DNA of 64,000 nucleotides from Stichopus chloronotus (lineage: Eukaryota > Echinodermata > Holothuroidea > Aspidochirotida > Stichopodidae). A program made the translations under genes and the position numbers. Shown here in pieces: positions 10,201 to 21,109 of this stretch. Under the pieces are notes generated by a model, which saw only the letters and a program-made list of their open reading frames with translations, did not search any database and was not told the origin of the DNA. The first letter of the stretch is position 1; each line of letters opens with the position of its first letter. Location: positions 32,274,962 to 32,338,961 of the forward strand of contig CM037829.1 of the NCBI GenBank assembly GCA_021234535.1. Reading direction: 5' to 3'.

Positions 10201-11563
10201 AGGCATCACAACCATAGTAGCAATGTGATACAGCATCAACTTAATTGTAAAAGATGATGAGAGGCAATTGGTGTACTTTTAAACATTGGGCCCTTTGGGC
10301 CATCCATGGCCCACATGTGACCTCTTACGACCACATTTTGTACACTCACAAAGGGCTCAAAACCCAAGGATCATTGTCCCCAATTTCAAGAAAATGCATC
10401 AAACATTGTTTGAGAGCGAGCAAAGTCACAGCAATTGTGAACAGATACGGTTGATACATAGAGAGCTGAGAGCCCCAACACAATTCCAGCTCGCACAGGG
10501 TAAGTGGTATAAGTCACAAATGTTTAATTACCTATTAATTTGTACTACTATATACTGTAGAACCCCCATTGTTCTTACACTAAAGCAAATCCAATGATAA
10601 GCAAATTCAATGATTACATCAACAGACCATATATGCATCAATAGCATGAAAGAGAGAGAATGAGAGAAAGGTGGGATGAGGGGAATTGTCTGTCTGACAA
10701 TCACCTCCATATACACAGTGTAATGAGAGATCAAATTTCCCTGCCCTACACTGATGACACACAATGTAGCAAATTTAGAGATTGTAGGCAAAAATAGCAT
10801 GGTAGCCCAAGTGTGCCACAATCAATTTGAACCAGGTATCGAGCGAAATCAAGTTTTTGTCATCATCTCCACAGGTGGTGGCCCTTTTTCTTCTAATGCA
10901 TGGTGGGAAAGAGTCTTCAGTAGTCAAGAGCGTGAGACTGTGTAGCATACCTCCAAAAAACTTAGTTCCAGATATTACCAATGCAAACTTAGCACAATAA
11001 AGACAATCTATGCAGGCAAATTGTGGAGCATTCTCAATTCTTTCTTGGGAAAAACTTTTGAAATACCAGCAGTTGTGTTTCATCACAAAACTACTCGGTC
11101 AAGATAGAACAACTTAGTGGCTTCATTTTTAAATTGTAGTGTCACATTATAGATATATATCACACATTCTTCTGGATTTCCTCAGTCAGTTGTGTAGGCT
11201 ATAGCTACCATATTTTTCAGCACAGTTCCCCCTTGTGACCTTCGACGTTTGGCTGCAGTTTCACTGTTATCAAAGACTGGAAAACATTGCTCAAGGACTT
11301 CCTGTTACGGTCATTTAGCCAGTGAAAATTTTGTCATTCGTTAATGAAACTTTGTAAAAATCTTTTGCAGATAGCAAAATATGGTGCCAGTGATTATCTG
11401 TGTCACGTTTGGAAAGAAAATTTTGATACTTGGGGAGAAGAGAGATGACGCTTTGTGGGCAGAGGGGCTAACATGGGGAAAATTGTAAACAAAAAAGTGT
11501 AATGAGCTTAGGCAATGTAAAGGAGCACACAGCCCTCTTTGAGATCGAGTTGTGACATTGAAG
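10201..11563. other. Intergenic, no gene recognised
   Basis: Short frames on both strands around 10750-11090 lack ATG-plus-splice support or family motifs. A purine-rich GAGAGA stretch lies near 10650. Confidence 0.4.
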
Positions 11564-12062
11564 GAGACCTGTCAACTTTCCTGGTTTTACCGGGAGAATC
11601 CTGGTTGTTGTCTAGATCTCCAACCCTCTTGGTTTCATATTCTTACTGTATCTCCCAGTTGTTTTAAGTACATTTGCAATATTTCTTACAAGTACCAAAA
11701 CAGTTAGAACAAGGCTTATAATTTTGAGTAATTGGCCATAAAAAAACTTACAGGCCTAGTAAATGACAATAGAATATTGTTTACTGTCATATGGAAGATA
11801 AGTACTAGTTGCACGAAAAGCACGTTGTTTTGTAAGTAAATCGTTAGTTAATTAGTGGCTGTGCATACAGAAGGGCCACACGTGTAGCTGCAACGTATGT
11901 GAGGTGTGCAAGGACAGCTTGTGCTGTGCATGTGTGTGATGATTCTGCAACTCTGTTGTTAAACATAGGCCCTTCTTCCTATTTTTATGCTAATTGCCCA
12001 ATTATTTGGCTCTGAAAAAAGTGCATCTCATTATATTTTGGTGAGACAGGTTGACAAGTCTG
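11564..12062. mobile_element. Non-autonomous DNA element with GACCTGTCAAC termini
   Basis: The left end GAGACCTGTCAAC and the inverted right end CAGACTTGTCAAC agree at 11 of 13 positions and are about 500 bp apart. The inside has the CTGGTTTTACCGGGAGAATC style common in short hAT-like elements. No coding capacity. No target duplication found (CATTGAAG versus GATAGGTG), so the family and boundaries are tentative. Confidence 0.4.
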
Positions 12063-12319
12063 GATAGGTGCCTGGAAATTGAATGGGATGAGTTTCAAGA
12101 TATATGTGACTCAGCTAGGATACCTGTACTCAAGTTGTAGGCATAATGTATGACTATCAGTAGGCATAGCTGAGGTTGCCTGCAGTGTAATTCCTTCTTG
12201 GAAGCTAGAGAGCGTCACTGTCATCTTCAATGGGTGGGTGGGTATGTTAATTTCTCAGCCTTATCTATACTATTAATCGAGCAATCAACTACAGTTAGCT
12301 AGGCCTAGCCTAGCAGACC

Positions 12320-12690
12320 TAACTGGCTACTAAGGTTAGGCCTAAGGCAACTGAAAGTCCATAATTGATAGTCTGATCCGTTTTCACAGCTCAGAAACAT
12401 TTCCAAATAAGCCTAAAAGTTAGATCGTAATCATGTGAAGATCTCATACAATAGACTATACTCTAAGTAGCCTAATTTTATTGAATCTGAAGTGACTTTA
12501 CTTGCTACTAACGTTAGGCCTAACTTAACGTTAAACTTTAGGCCTTATCCAAAGTAAATAATTGATAACCTAATCCGTTTACACAGCTCAGCAACGTTTA
12601 CAAATTAGATCGCAATCATTTGTGGATCTTGTACAAAAGATTATACCCTTCGTAGTTTGCCTGAAGTGACTTTACTTGTATTTCAAGTGC
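12320..12690. repeat. Diverged tandem duplication rich in TTAGGCCTAA motifs
   Basis: Two units follow the same order: GCTACTAAGGTTAGGCCTAA, ATAATTGATA (12361 and 12558), CTGATCCGTTTTCACAGCTC or its relative, TTAGATCG.AATCAT, and GAAGTGACTTTACTTG (12489 and 12663). Offset falls from about 197 to 174 bp along the unit because of indels. Confidence 0.6.
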
Positions 12691-14320
12691 AGCAGTTCTG
12701 ACTTCGCAGTACAAACTGACCAATTCAACGACTATGTGGCCTCCTGAGTTCACCTTCACTGAAATTGTAAACAAACACAAAATGACGAAACGTACCTATT
12801 CACATGCTTCAGCCAGAAAGTTGGCGCTATACAGAACCTGGGCATTTTTTTTTTCTTAATGCGGATGTGGGTCATAAACTTTTAGCGAACCGAAGATAGG
12901 CTTAATGTTGCCAAAATGATTGTTTGTTCCACAGGGGGTAGCGATTTGTTAAAGTTATTGGGGATACTCGAGTTAGGTCCAAGACAAAACTTGCAATTTT
13001 ATTTTGGGGTGACTAGCAATAGAAGTCATAGTGTGTGTGATACAGAAATACTATCTAAGCGGAGCGCCACCATTATCGGCGAAAGGGTAATTGATATAAA
13101 ATTATGGATAAATATACCTTTTAATTCGCGGGAATTCACCTTTGCGATGTACAGCTAGCTTATATATTGGCTCCAGAAACTGTTGTTGTCAACAATTTCT
13201 TGGATGGAAATCCCGTCTCCTTAACGTTACTGGAAGTTTTCACTTCAGAAGTCTGAAAAATGTATATGCACTCTTTCCGATTGCTGAAATACTTGTTTTG
13301 AATTGTGAGGATTGAATCATAATTCACTAAAGGCGGAGGGCACTAAGAGTGCAAAAGCTTGCACTTTTCTTTGCCTTCTCTTTCACTTTTTTCTTATTCT
13401 TTGTCTTAGTTTAATTCATCCTTCTTTCGTGTACCTAAATTATCCCTTTGTTCCTTCTACCATGACTGTTAAGGGGGGGGGGGGACCCTTGCATGCATGA
13501 TCAATGTCTTGAATCTCCGACCAGGTGTATACAGACCAGAGGAACGCAGTAGGTAAACTGTTGGGGTCCAAATCCAAACGATTTAGTGCATTCTAGAGGA
13601 CACAAGATGACATATTTTTTTTATCTAAGCTTCTCTCCAGATGTACTAGCTGTCATAAACTGGAGTTACATTAACCTATATGAATTTGTGGAATAGCAAA
13701 TCACATCCAAAATGTTTGTGACATTTTTTCTGCATACCTCCAAATGTTGGCTGGCCGGGGACATTTGATATTGTCCCCCTCACTAAAAATATTGCACGAC
13801 ACGTCGACTGTCCCTCCCCATCCCCCCCCCCCCCCCATTGCTGTCCATGGTTGCAAATTTTCTGAAATATATAAAACCCCATTCGAGCAATGAGAAAGAA
13901 AAATAAAAATTCATTCTTACGACATAAGGATTTGTTCTTGCGGAAACATAAATAAATCATTCTTACGAATTAATAATTGGTAATTACGATAAGCAGACAA
14001 GTTGGCTGAATATTCATATATATTGCCCATGGCAAGGAATGTTGATCTACATAACGCTTACAATTAAACTGATTTTGTAGTTAACTGAAGTCCAATTCTC
14101 CATCAGTGATGCTAATTCTACAAAATTTTCTTTTCAATGATACCCAAATAGCCTACACAAAATTCTTTGAAGTTTTATCATTTTGGCTGCAATAAACTCC
14201 TCGAAACTCAACAGGGGTTTATCACACAGTGTTTCTCTAGGCAGCACAGCCTATGGCAAAGTTCTTCCAATACGATTCTTTGGCATGCAGTCCATTCGAA
14301 ATAATGCAAAGTTCAGGGAG
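12691..14320. other. Intergenic with a poly-G and a poly-C run
   Basis: No gene recognised. A 12-G run lies at 13473-13484 and a 15-C run at 13822-13836, the latter in a C-rich stretch. Such runs are common in the degraded G-rich elements found just to the right and may mark old copies. Confidence 0.4.
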
Positions 14321-14480
14321 CAGGCCCGTATAGCCAGCCCATGTGGAGGGGTGGGTCTTTTTCCAAGATGTGGACCTTTTTCCAAAGTGGCTGGTGCGTG
14401 CCGTAAGCATGCAGTTGCTAGGGGTCCGGGGGGGGGCATGCTTTTCCGGGGAAAAATTGTGAAATCTGCAGATCTGCAAC
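14321..14480 (+). mobile_element. Left-end fragment of a G-rich hAT-like non-autonomous element
   Basis: Begins CAGGCCCGTATAGCCAG, a version of the terminus seen inverted at 15598. Further in it has AGGGGTCCGGGGGGGGGCAT followed by a CCGGGGAAAAATTGTGAAA stretch, an internal arrangement typical of this repeat class. No matching right end with a target duplication could be assigned. Confidence 0.4.
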
Positions 14481-14515
14481 CTTCCGTCGTGAACAATTAA
14501 CATAAATAGTGGGCA

Positions 14516-15065
14516 CAGGGGCGTAGCCAGGGATATACCAAGGAGGGGGGGGGGGGGTGCGAACTCGTAAAGACTATCTTAGCGGAGGGACACCATCGGT
14601 TGGCGGGGAGCGTACAAGAAAATTTTGAGTTTTACAAACCCCCTAGTTGGCCGGAAATAGCCCTTCCCAAGTCTCTTCAGCTGCATGCAGCCTTAAAATA
14701 TAGGTCTCATGTCTACAATTTCTCAATTACTGAGAAAACAATTAGTCTGTGAAAAATGATGCAATGCCGAGATGAGCATTCAAAGAAACGTTTGGTTCTA
14801 CAAACCACTCATATAGTATAGAAAACGGCCCTTCCTGGATGTTTTACATGCATACATACATGCTCCCAACCCTGCATTCCACCCCTGCATTGGTAGGCCT
14901 GCCACATAAATTGAGGGAATTACTATTTATCGATATTGCCTCCTTTCCCTGGCTGTGCCCAAGCTCCTGGGTGTTTCTGGCGAAGTCCTAAAAAAATACC
15001 ACAATATGGCCAAGGGGGGGGGGGGGGTGGTCGCCTCCTTCGTCCCCTCCTTGGCTACGCGCCTG
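14516..15065. mobile_element. 550-bp hAT-like MITE with CAGGGGCGTAGCC terminal inverted repeats
   Basis: The left end CAGGGGCGTAGCCAGGGA and the inverted right end CAGGCGCGTAGCCAAGGA agree at 16 of 18 positions. G-runs lie just inside both ends on opposite strands (14546-14557 and 15016-15027). The flanks AGTGGGCA and AGCAGACA agree at 5 of 8 bases with only transitions differing, consistent with a decayed 8-bp target duplication as hAT elements make. There is no coding capacity. Confidence 0.6.
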
Positions 15066-15350
15066 AGCAGACACTTTGGTAGTCGTGGCAGTTTGAACAG
15101 GGCTTAAAATGCACCGACTGCACCCGACTGCAATTGAACATATTTAATGGGGCCCAGCGACGGCTTACGACACAACTGAACTTTATTCGTGGAACCGTTC
15201 ACACCGCCACGACCACAGCAGACGCGGTGGGTGGTCGCCGTCGTGTCACAGGTTGACGTGGCAGTGTGTCCAGGGCTTTGTATTGTATCTAGTTCAATGA
15301 TATCCTTAGCCACAATGACATAACCATGCATGCGCGTTTTTGAGCTTATT

Positions 15351-15391
15351 ATCTCATCACCCCACATAGTATATGTATGTGGTGATGAGAT
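15351..15391. repeat. Near-perfect hairpin
   Basis: Arms ATCTCATCACCCCACATA (15351-15368) and TATGTGGTGATGAGAT (15376-15391) pair over 16 bp with a 2-base bulge around a 7-base loop. It may be a remnant of an inverted-repeat element. Confidence 0.6.
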
Positions 15392-15539
15392 ATTGTGGTC
15401 AGTTTGGGCCTGCATAGATTTTATGACATAAGTGGAAAGATTTTATCTTCCTGCTAAAATGAGGGGAAATTCGGCCTCAATATGTCAAGATAAAGAATAT
15501 TTCATAGCTGACCCTTCAAACACAGGGCTGGAAAAATGG

Positions 15540-15598
15540 ACCTCCCTCAGGTTGGGGTGGGTCGTTCGAAAGCTCCGACCCCCCTGGCTACGGGCCTG
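15540..15598 (-). mobile_element. Right-end fragment of a G-rich hAT-like element
   Basis: Read on the minus strand it begins CAGGCCCGTAGCCAGGGGGG, matching the terminus class at 14321 and 14516. It could be the partner of the 14321 end with the 14516-15065 element nested inside, but the flanks (TCAGGGAG and TGGAGTGG) agree at only 4 of 8 bases. Confidence 0.45.
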
Positions 15599-15928
15599 TG
15601 GAGTGGGGTAACCATATCCGCCTAATCCCAGTCCGAGCCTATTCCATGGTCGCCTCAATTCCGGGCAAATTGTGAGTCCGGTTTTATACCCTAAGTCCAT
15701 GAAGAGTTCGTGCCCATGAGAGTAGAGTTCGAGCAGAATCTGTCCCCTACCAAACATTTTGATGCATGGTGAAAATATGAAAACGTGAGTAAAGTAAATG
15801 CAGCTTAAGCACAGAAATGTTTCTTAATATTCCTCTTTCATTTTGCTGTACTTTGGTTGTGTTCAGACTGAGTAATCCATTGGAAATAGTTCTGAATTGC
15901 GGAAAGCAGTTCATATATGTGTACTATG

Positions 15929-16094
15929 CACTGTAAAAAATATTTGTAAATTTACAGAAAATAAAACAAAGAAATACATTAGAATTACAGAAATTGTCTG
16001 GAAACTAATTACCAGAACATTTCTTTATTCCTTTTGTATTTCTTTATTTTATTTTCTGTGAATTTACATTTTACAATTTACATTTTTGACAGTG
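15929..16094. mobile_element. 166-bp inverted-repeat MITE with CACTGT termini
   Basis: The left end CACTGTAAAAAAT and the inverted right end CACTGTCAAAAAT agree at 12 of 13 positions. Pairing continues inward through TTTACAGAAAATAAAA.AAAG and AAATACA, so most of the element can fold back on itself; the right arm has a roughly 12-base insertion. No coding capacity and no clear target duplication. Confidence 0.65.
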
Positions 16095-16176
16095 TGGGAT
16101 CCTGATTTAATCACTTTTCAACAAAAAAAAAAGCTGAAATAAAGCTGAAATAAAAGCTGTGGAACATGCGATAGGT

Positions 16177-16209
16177 GACGTTTCGATGCAGTCGCTGAGA
16201 TATCTTCAG
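16177..16209 (-). other. Hammerhead-like motif, probably degenerate
   Basis: On the minus strand CTGAAGA is followed by a small CAG-CGA-CTG hairpin and then CGAAACGTC. This follows the order of a hammerhead ribozyme core (CUGAUGA, stem II, GAAA), as carried by Penelope-like and some other retroelements. One core base differs (CUGAAGA), so cleavage would not be expected. The stems I and III were not established. Confidence 0.2.
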
Positions 16210-16394
16210 TCTTTACTAGTGCAAGGTGTCAATAGATGGTGTGGTGGCTGACAAACTGCAACACTGAATAAGATCAAAATCAAAAGGAAACGTTCCTGGA
16301 GAGAGGTAATGAAGTGTTACGGCGGTGGTAACCTGTGGCATCGCAACCGCCACATTTACTTCCGAACACCGCTTCTGTGGATTGTGTCGTCAGA

Positions 16395-16740
16395 TATTTT
16401 TACTGTGTTGACATACTGAACGAAGAGGAGAGTAAGATAATGAAAAATATCCTTATTCAATAGAAAAGTGTACATATTTTAAAACTCCTCTGATTTCATC
16501 TCAAAATGTAATTATTTTGACTATTTTCTACATAGCAGAGGTCTGTTTCAGCATTTCTCATTTCGCTGAGATTGTTTGTGACAGAGGTTTAAGCTAAAAG
16601 AAAGATATAGTACATTGTTGGGTGTGTTCTGATCCATCCATTTGTGTTGCCCTTCATCCATTTTTTTTTTCACGTTTTGCTCTGAGCATATCGATCATTG
16701 AGAAAAAGTCATAACGTCTTTTCGTAACAAATAAGAAAGG
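16395..16740 (+). repeat. Orphan, degraded satellite monomer fragment outside the array
   Basis: Words match the 580-bp monomer in the same order: GTGTTGACATACTGAACGAAGAGGAG, then AAAAATATCCTTATTCAATAG, a TACATATTTTAAAAC stretch, CTGATTTCATCTCAAAATGT, AATTATTTTGAC, GAGATTG, GCTAAAAGAAAGATATAGTACATT, and weaker matches through the CACGTTTTGC and TCTTTTCGTAACAA region. It has CAATAGAA like the edge monomers instead of CTATAAATG of the core array, so it belongs to the older type. It covers about 60% of a monomer, in the same orientation as the array. Confidence 0.7.
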
Positions 16741-19102
16741 AATACCAAAAATCGATTGAATATTACTTAAAAAGTTGAACTGATGCATATATCAATTACA
16801 AATGAATATTTTGAGAAGCATCATTCAATTGATAGAAATGCATTGAATTTCATGATCTACTTATCTACTCCCAAAACTTATTTAAGTTAATGTTCAAACT
16901 CAAAGATATTCGGTACCTTGTTTTCTCGCTGTCTTTGAAAAATATTGTAAAAGATAGAAGAAACTATTCAAATTTGCAAAAGGCTTCAGATATCCACAAG
17001 AGAGTTCCTCATCAAAAAGGTACATTTTACTATTCTGGTGAGAAAGAGATGTCGGCGAGAGCTCGTCCCAAGTGTCCACGGGCTCCTATCCCCTGTCTGA
17101 GTATCAGCCTTATACCGGGCCCTGCAGTACTTCAAAAACAGGGGGGACATCCAGCATTTTAGTACACAGGACAGGATTGTGGTGGGTATAACGGAAATGA
17201 TATAAATAACTAGAGGGGTGTCCTGTTTTGAAATTAGTTAAATAGTTACTAGGTTGGTTAGACTTAAATGGGGCAAGTGTTTTATGATATTTTAAGTAAA
17301 ATGTATGTCCAATGCTTATGTCAAAAAACGCCGCTTTCCTGTTTTCCGTTTATGTTGGACCTGATAAACTGTGCAAATAAAATCTCTCTGAGAATACAAA
17401 TAAGCCACATTCGCGAAGTGTGTTGATTGACAGCTCAAAGGAAGCTTATAAACTACTAAAGATGTGGAATTCCGCTGGAACAATACTCTGATAATAGGTG
17501 ACATGTGATGACGTAACTGACGTTGACTCCTTCAGTTACTACTGTGGTAGCGTAAGGGATGGACGGTCTTTTATCCTTCCGAATTTTTCCAGTTTGAGAA
17601 ACCTTACAAATTTTTCTTCACTTGATATATATTTGGTGGGCTGGCTCTGCAGTCTCGCGGCCTGCCACTTGGGAACGTTTGCTGTTGGTGATATACTTCA
17701 TGTACCAATTGAATGTATTGTTTGTAATTCTTGTTGAGACTGCAGTGCAAAGGAATGAGTTAGTGAATATTACAAACAGAAAATGATGTCATGGCTCAGA
17801 TTTCTTCATCTGAGGATTACTTAGAATAATAATGTTGAGAATGCAAGAGGGATTTGAGGGAACAAGGCAATAGAGAGCCTCTTGAGGGTCGACTGCCCTC
17901 ATGCAGGGAGTAACTGCCAGCACAATTCTTTTTCATCCATTGTGGGAGGAATATCCTCGTAAATTGCATCTTCCCTGAATCATTATTTATCTTACTAGGG
18001 TAAGTCTAATATCTCATTCGCTGCGGAATTATGCATCTTAGTGAAAACGTTAAGAATTTAGGCATGCGCAACATGAGTAGTTTTCATGTCATTTGTGTAT
18101 ATGTGAGGGTGAAAGTAAGTAAGGAAGAGAACGGAGATTTGGTAGTCGTTTTGTTATACAAGTTTTTTTGTTTTTTTTTTGTTACGTCTTGGCATACAAG
18201 AGGAATTCGACTATTTCTGTTATCTTTTAATATGCAAATGGGTACTCGAGTTTCTTTGTAACATGTGATTTGCATTAATCACCCTTAGTTAGTCCTCCTC
18301 GAGGGAGCCGAGTGCATGGTCGGAATGCAAAGCAATAACTTTCAAAAATCTCGCATCAACTCAGTCGTTCTTATATTTCTTTTGTATTCCAGCTAATATC
18401 CCAACCAGAGACATTTACGGTGGCACAGTCTCTTGACAAATAGTACGTTGAGTGTTATCATTTCATCGTGGTATATACATTTCTTATCACAAGTTTAAAC
18501 CAGCAGTTGGTGTCAGCAGAGGAGATACCATATGGTCAGCCTATGGACGACTGCCGGAGCCCTTTTCAGCACTTGACAAAAAGAGAAAAAATATTCTAAA
18601 AGATTAAAAAAATAAGGAGAACAAAAAGTTGAAAGAGAATATAAAGAAAATGCAAGTTAGAGTACTTCAGCGCCCTCCACATCCAGGAAATGATCATGGT
18701 GTTACCAATTTCCTGCCTTCAAATTCAAGCAAGTACAGTATTCATCATGAAATGTTCTAATTTGATCAGGCTTTTTTCAGCGGGTGGAGGCAAAATTGCA
18801 CCTTAAATCGAAATCCTCTCTACATGGGAAACCTGATAGTCATGCGCCTACCTTTACTATATCTTCAAAGAGCAACGGGTATTTCTATATATTATACAGG
18901 GCCCCTAAAGGCCATTTTCGAACACTCTGATTGAAAGTGCTAGCTTCACCACGGGGTGGTGTATGCTTTCTTAGACAAGAAGTACAGAAACTGATCATTG
19001 GCTTTGCGTCTTGTGTGATAGGTGTGCGTGACTGACTTCTGAAAGACTTACGGATTCACGCTTTGCCACATCGGTATTTTAATCCTATGTAATGCCTTAG
19101 AT
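16741..19102. other. Intergenic, no gene recognised
   Basis: Several 60-90 codon frames occur but none shows family motifs or paired splice sites. A loose inverted pair (TTCAAAAACAGG near 17130 and CCTGTTTTGAA near 17223) may be a MITE remnant. Confidence 0.4.
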
Positions 19103-19175
19103 ATCCGTCTAGTGCAATGGACAAACGGTTAAGGTTGACGTTCGGTGGTCTGATGATCCCGAGTTCGAGCCCAAC
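19103..19175 (+). mobile_element. tRNA-derived SINE head (A and B boxes)
   Basis: TAGTGCAATGG at 19110-19120 fits the RNA polymerase III A-box pattern TRGYNNARNNG, and GTTCGAGCC at 19163-19171 fits the B box GWTCRANNC, 53 bp apart. No full cloverleaf with a paired acceptor stem is evident, so a SINE head or tRNA relic is more likely than a working tRNA gene. Confidence 0.4.
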
Positions 19176-19263
19176 ACAGCAGAGCAAAAGGAAAATATCA
19201 CTTTTGACTTTTAAGGAAATGCTTTCGTGTTATCATTAAGTACTAATTCAAACTTCTGATTCA

Positions 19264-19654
19264 CTAGCAGACGTGGTGGCCATGCGCTATAAGGGGCGGA
19301 CGAAAGACTCCTGCTCTGCTGGTCGTAGAAATCGTGCTAGGGTTCGAGGCACATCGGGCTACAATGGTCCGGTGGTGGTATGGTACTTTTTGTGGCCTAG
19401 GATCCCGTGCCATGTCTCCCTTGATGTCGCAAAAGAACCCGGAAGGATACGAGGAGGGTCGGTCAAAGGTCGACCAGAAGCGTACTAGGTGGCGTGAGGT
19501 GAATCCGTGCAACTCGGCCAGAGGGTTGAAAGATTCTTTGCGTCCGGCATGTGTGCTGCCCATAGTCCACTGAACACGTGACCCAATGAGGCGGTTCTTC
19601 TACATATGCTCCTACGGAAGCTTGTAAGGACCATTAAAGTTTGTCTTTCTTTGT
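19264..19654 (+). mobile_element. SINE-like element
   Basis: A tRNA-like head with GTTCGAGGC (19342-19350) matching the B box and a degenerate A-box region around 19275 is followed by a body of about 280 bp and the tail AAAGTTTGTCTTTCTTTG. The body is more G+C-rich than its surroundings. Family and ends are uncertain. Confidence 0.4.
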
Positions 19655-21109
19655 TGGTATATATTCGACTGGCGCCATCATTTCTTCCATAGTAACTATC
19701 CCACATGTTGCCAGAAAGTTCGTTGCAATTGCAAAGAAGAAATTATGACTAATTTCAGTATCACTACTTACATAACAATAATTGTCATATTGTGGTAAAA
19801 CTGAATATTAAAAAACTATGTCTAATGTTGTTGTTTTTTTTCTTGAAGTTAAACGTACAATACTTTTAGTTTGGTATTCAGATAATATTGCTAAAATTCA
19901 AATTAACATTACATTCCCCAAGAGCATCAGATTATTTATAATGGCGGATTTAAGGGAAGATATCATTCTGACGTATATGCAGTTGCATTGTATTAAATTG
20001 CGTGTCTCATGATGTCAACACAAGTAATGTCAACACAGGTTATCATAACAGTAAAACATGACCTAAGTTTTTTTTTTTTTTTGTGAAAACAAATTCTTAG
20101 TCCATTGGCGTAATACTGTGTATTACCACAGTTCTCTGTAATACCACAGTTCTCTGATAAAGTGTTACATATATGACCACCCATTTCATGTAATGGTATT
20201 CGTTTCAACTGCAAGGGAGGATCCGTCTCCTGTCTCTTTGGTTACACCTACTTGTGGCCGTAAAGATTAGGAGCTACAATGATAACCGTTTTGACTCTGT
20301 TTTAGATGTAGCAAATCTTTTATCCGATGAGTAGTGAGTACGGTCATCGAAATAAAGATAGAAAAGAAATCAACAATTAAACCTGTCAGGAATCCAGAAA
20401 TTACTTCTTACCAGTTTGAATAACCGACGGGTTTACTGTGCTTAGAAATTCCAAAAACCACCATTGAACATTACGTAATAGATACGTGACTGAAGAATTT
20501 GCTTGAGTCCCTAAAAGGTACGAGCAGGAATAAGAGGAATTTCTTCTTAGCGCGACACAGTCATCAATCGTAAGGGATACCTGAACGCTGCATTATTTGG
20601 TTGACTTTCTTCATTCATTTTCTGAATGACTGAAGTTCTACGAACAATTATTGAAAACAGTTGATTGTTCTGACCATATTCGCTAACTGTCACTTGCAAA
20701 TAGTTTTGTTGATGAGTGATTTGTGTGAATGATGTGTGTATATGTTTGCTGGCGTTATAGCACAGGCACATGTTCCAAACAGTTTTGTACGCTGTTCATG
20801 CGACGCATTGGATGACATTAGGGGACGAAGCATTTAACTGGTTTTGGATTGCATGGTTTTCGTTTCTTTCGACTGGTACTGTGGTGGTTGGGTAATGTAA
20901 GGTGAAACTCAGGGGTGACTAAAATTTCAATTACACTACCATGCTGCAAATCACGAGGTGGCAGGGACAAACTCCATAAACGAATATCAGCACACTACTC
21001 CACCTCAAAAATGAATGTTGTAATTTTGTGGGGTCCCATTTTCGTGTAGACTCTGACCACATGCTCCACTGGCCATTTCTAAATTCGGCAATGCTCATGT
21101 ACTTCATCA
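19655..21109. other. Intergenic flank of the satellite array
   Basis: No gene recognised. Contains a T-run near 20069 and a small direct repeat ACCACAGTTCTCTG (around 20125-20160). Weak resemblance to the satellite may start slightly before 21110. Confidence 0.4.

Noticed and set aside
10754..11086. Candidate exon following TCATCTCCACAG near 10875
   Set aside because: The frame after the acceptor is short, has no recognisable motif and no partner exon or nearby poly(A) signal.
14183..14503. Overlapping 80-105 codon frames on both strands
   Set aside because: They fall in the G-rich mobile-element fragment and reflect its composition; no family motifs or splice sites.
17130..17233. Inverted repeat around TTCAAAAACAGG and CCTGTTTTGAA
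   Set aside because: Arms are short and mismatch after about 12 bases; not enough to call an element.
19103..19175. Functional tRNA gene
   Set aside because: A and B boxes are present but acceptor and anticodon stems do not pair convincingly; SINE head preferred.
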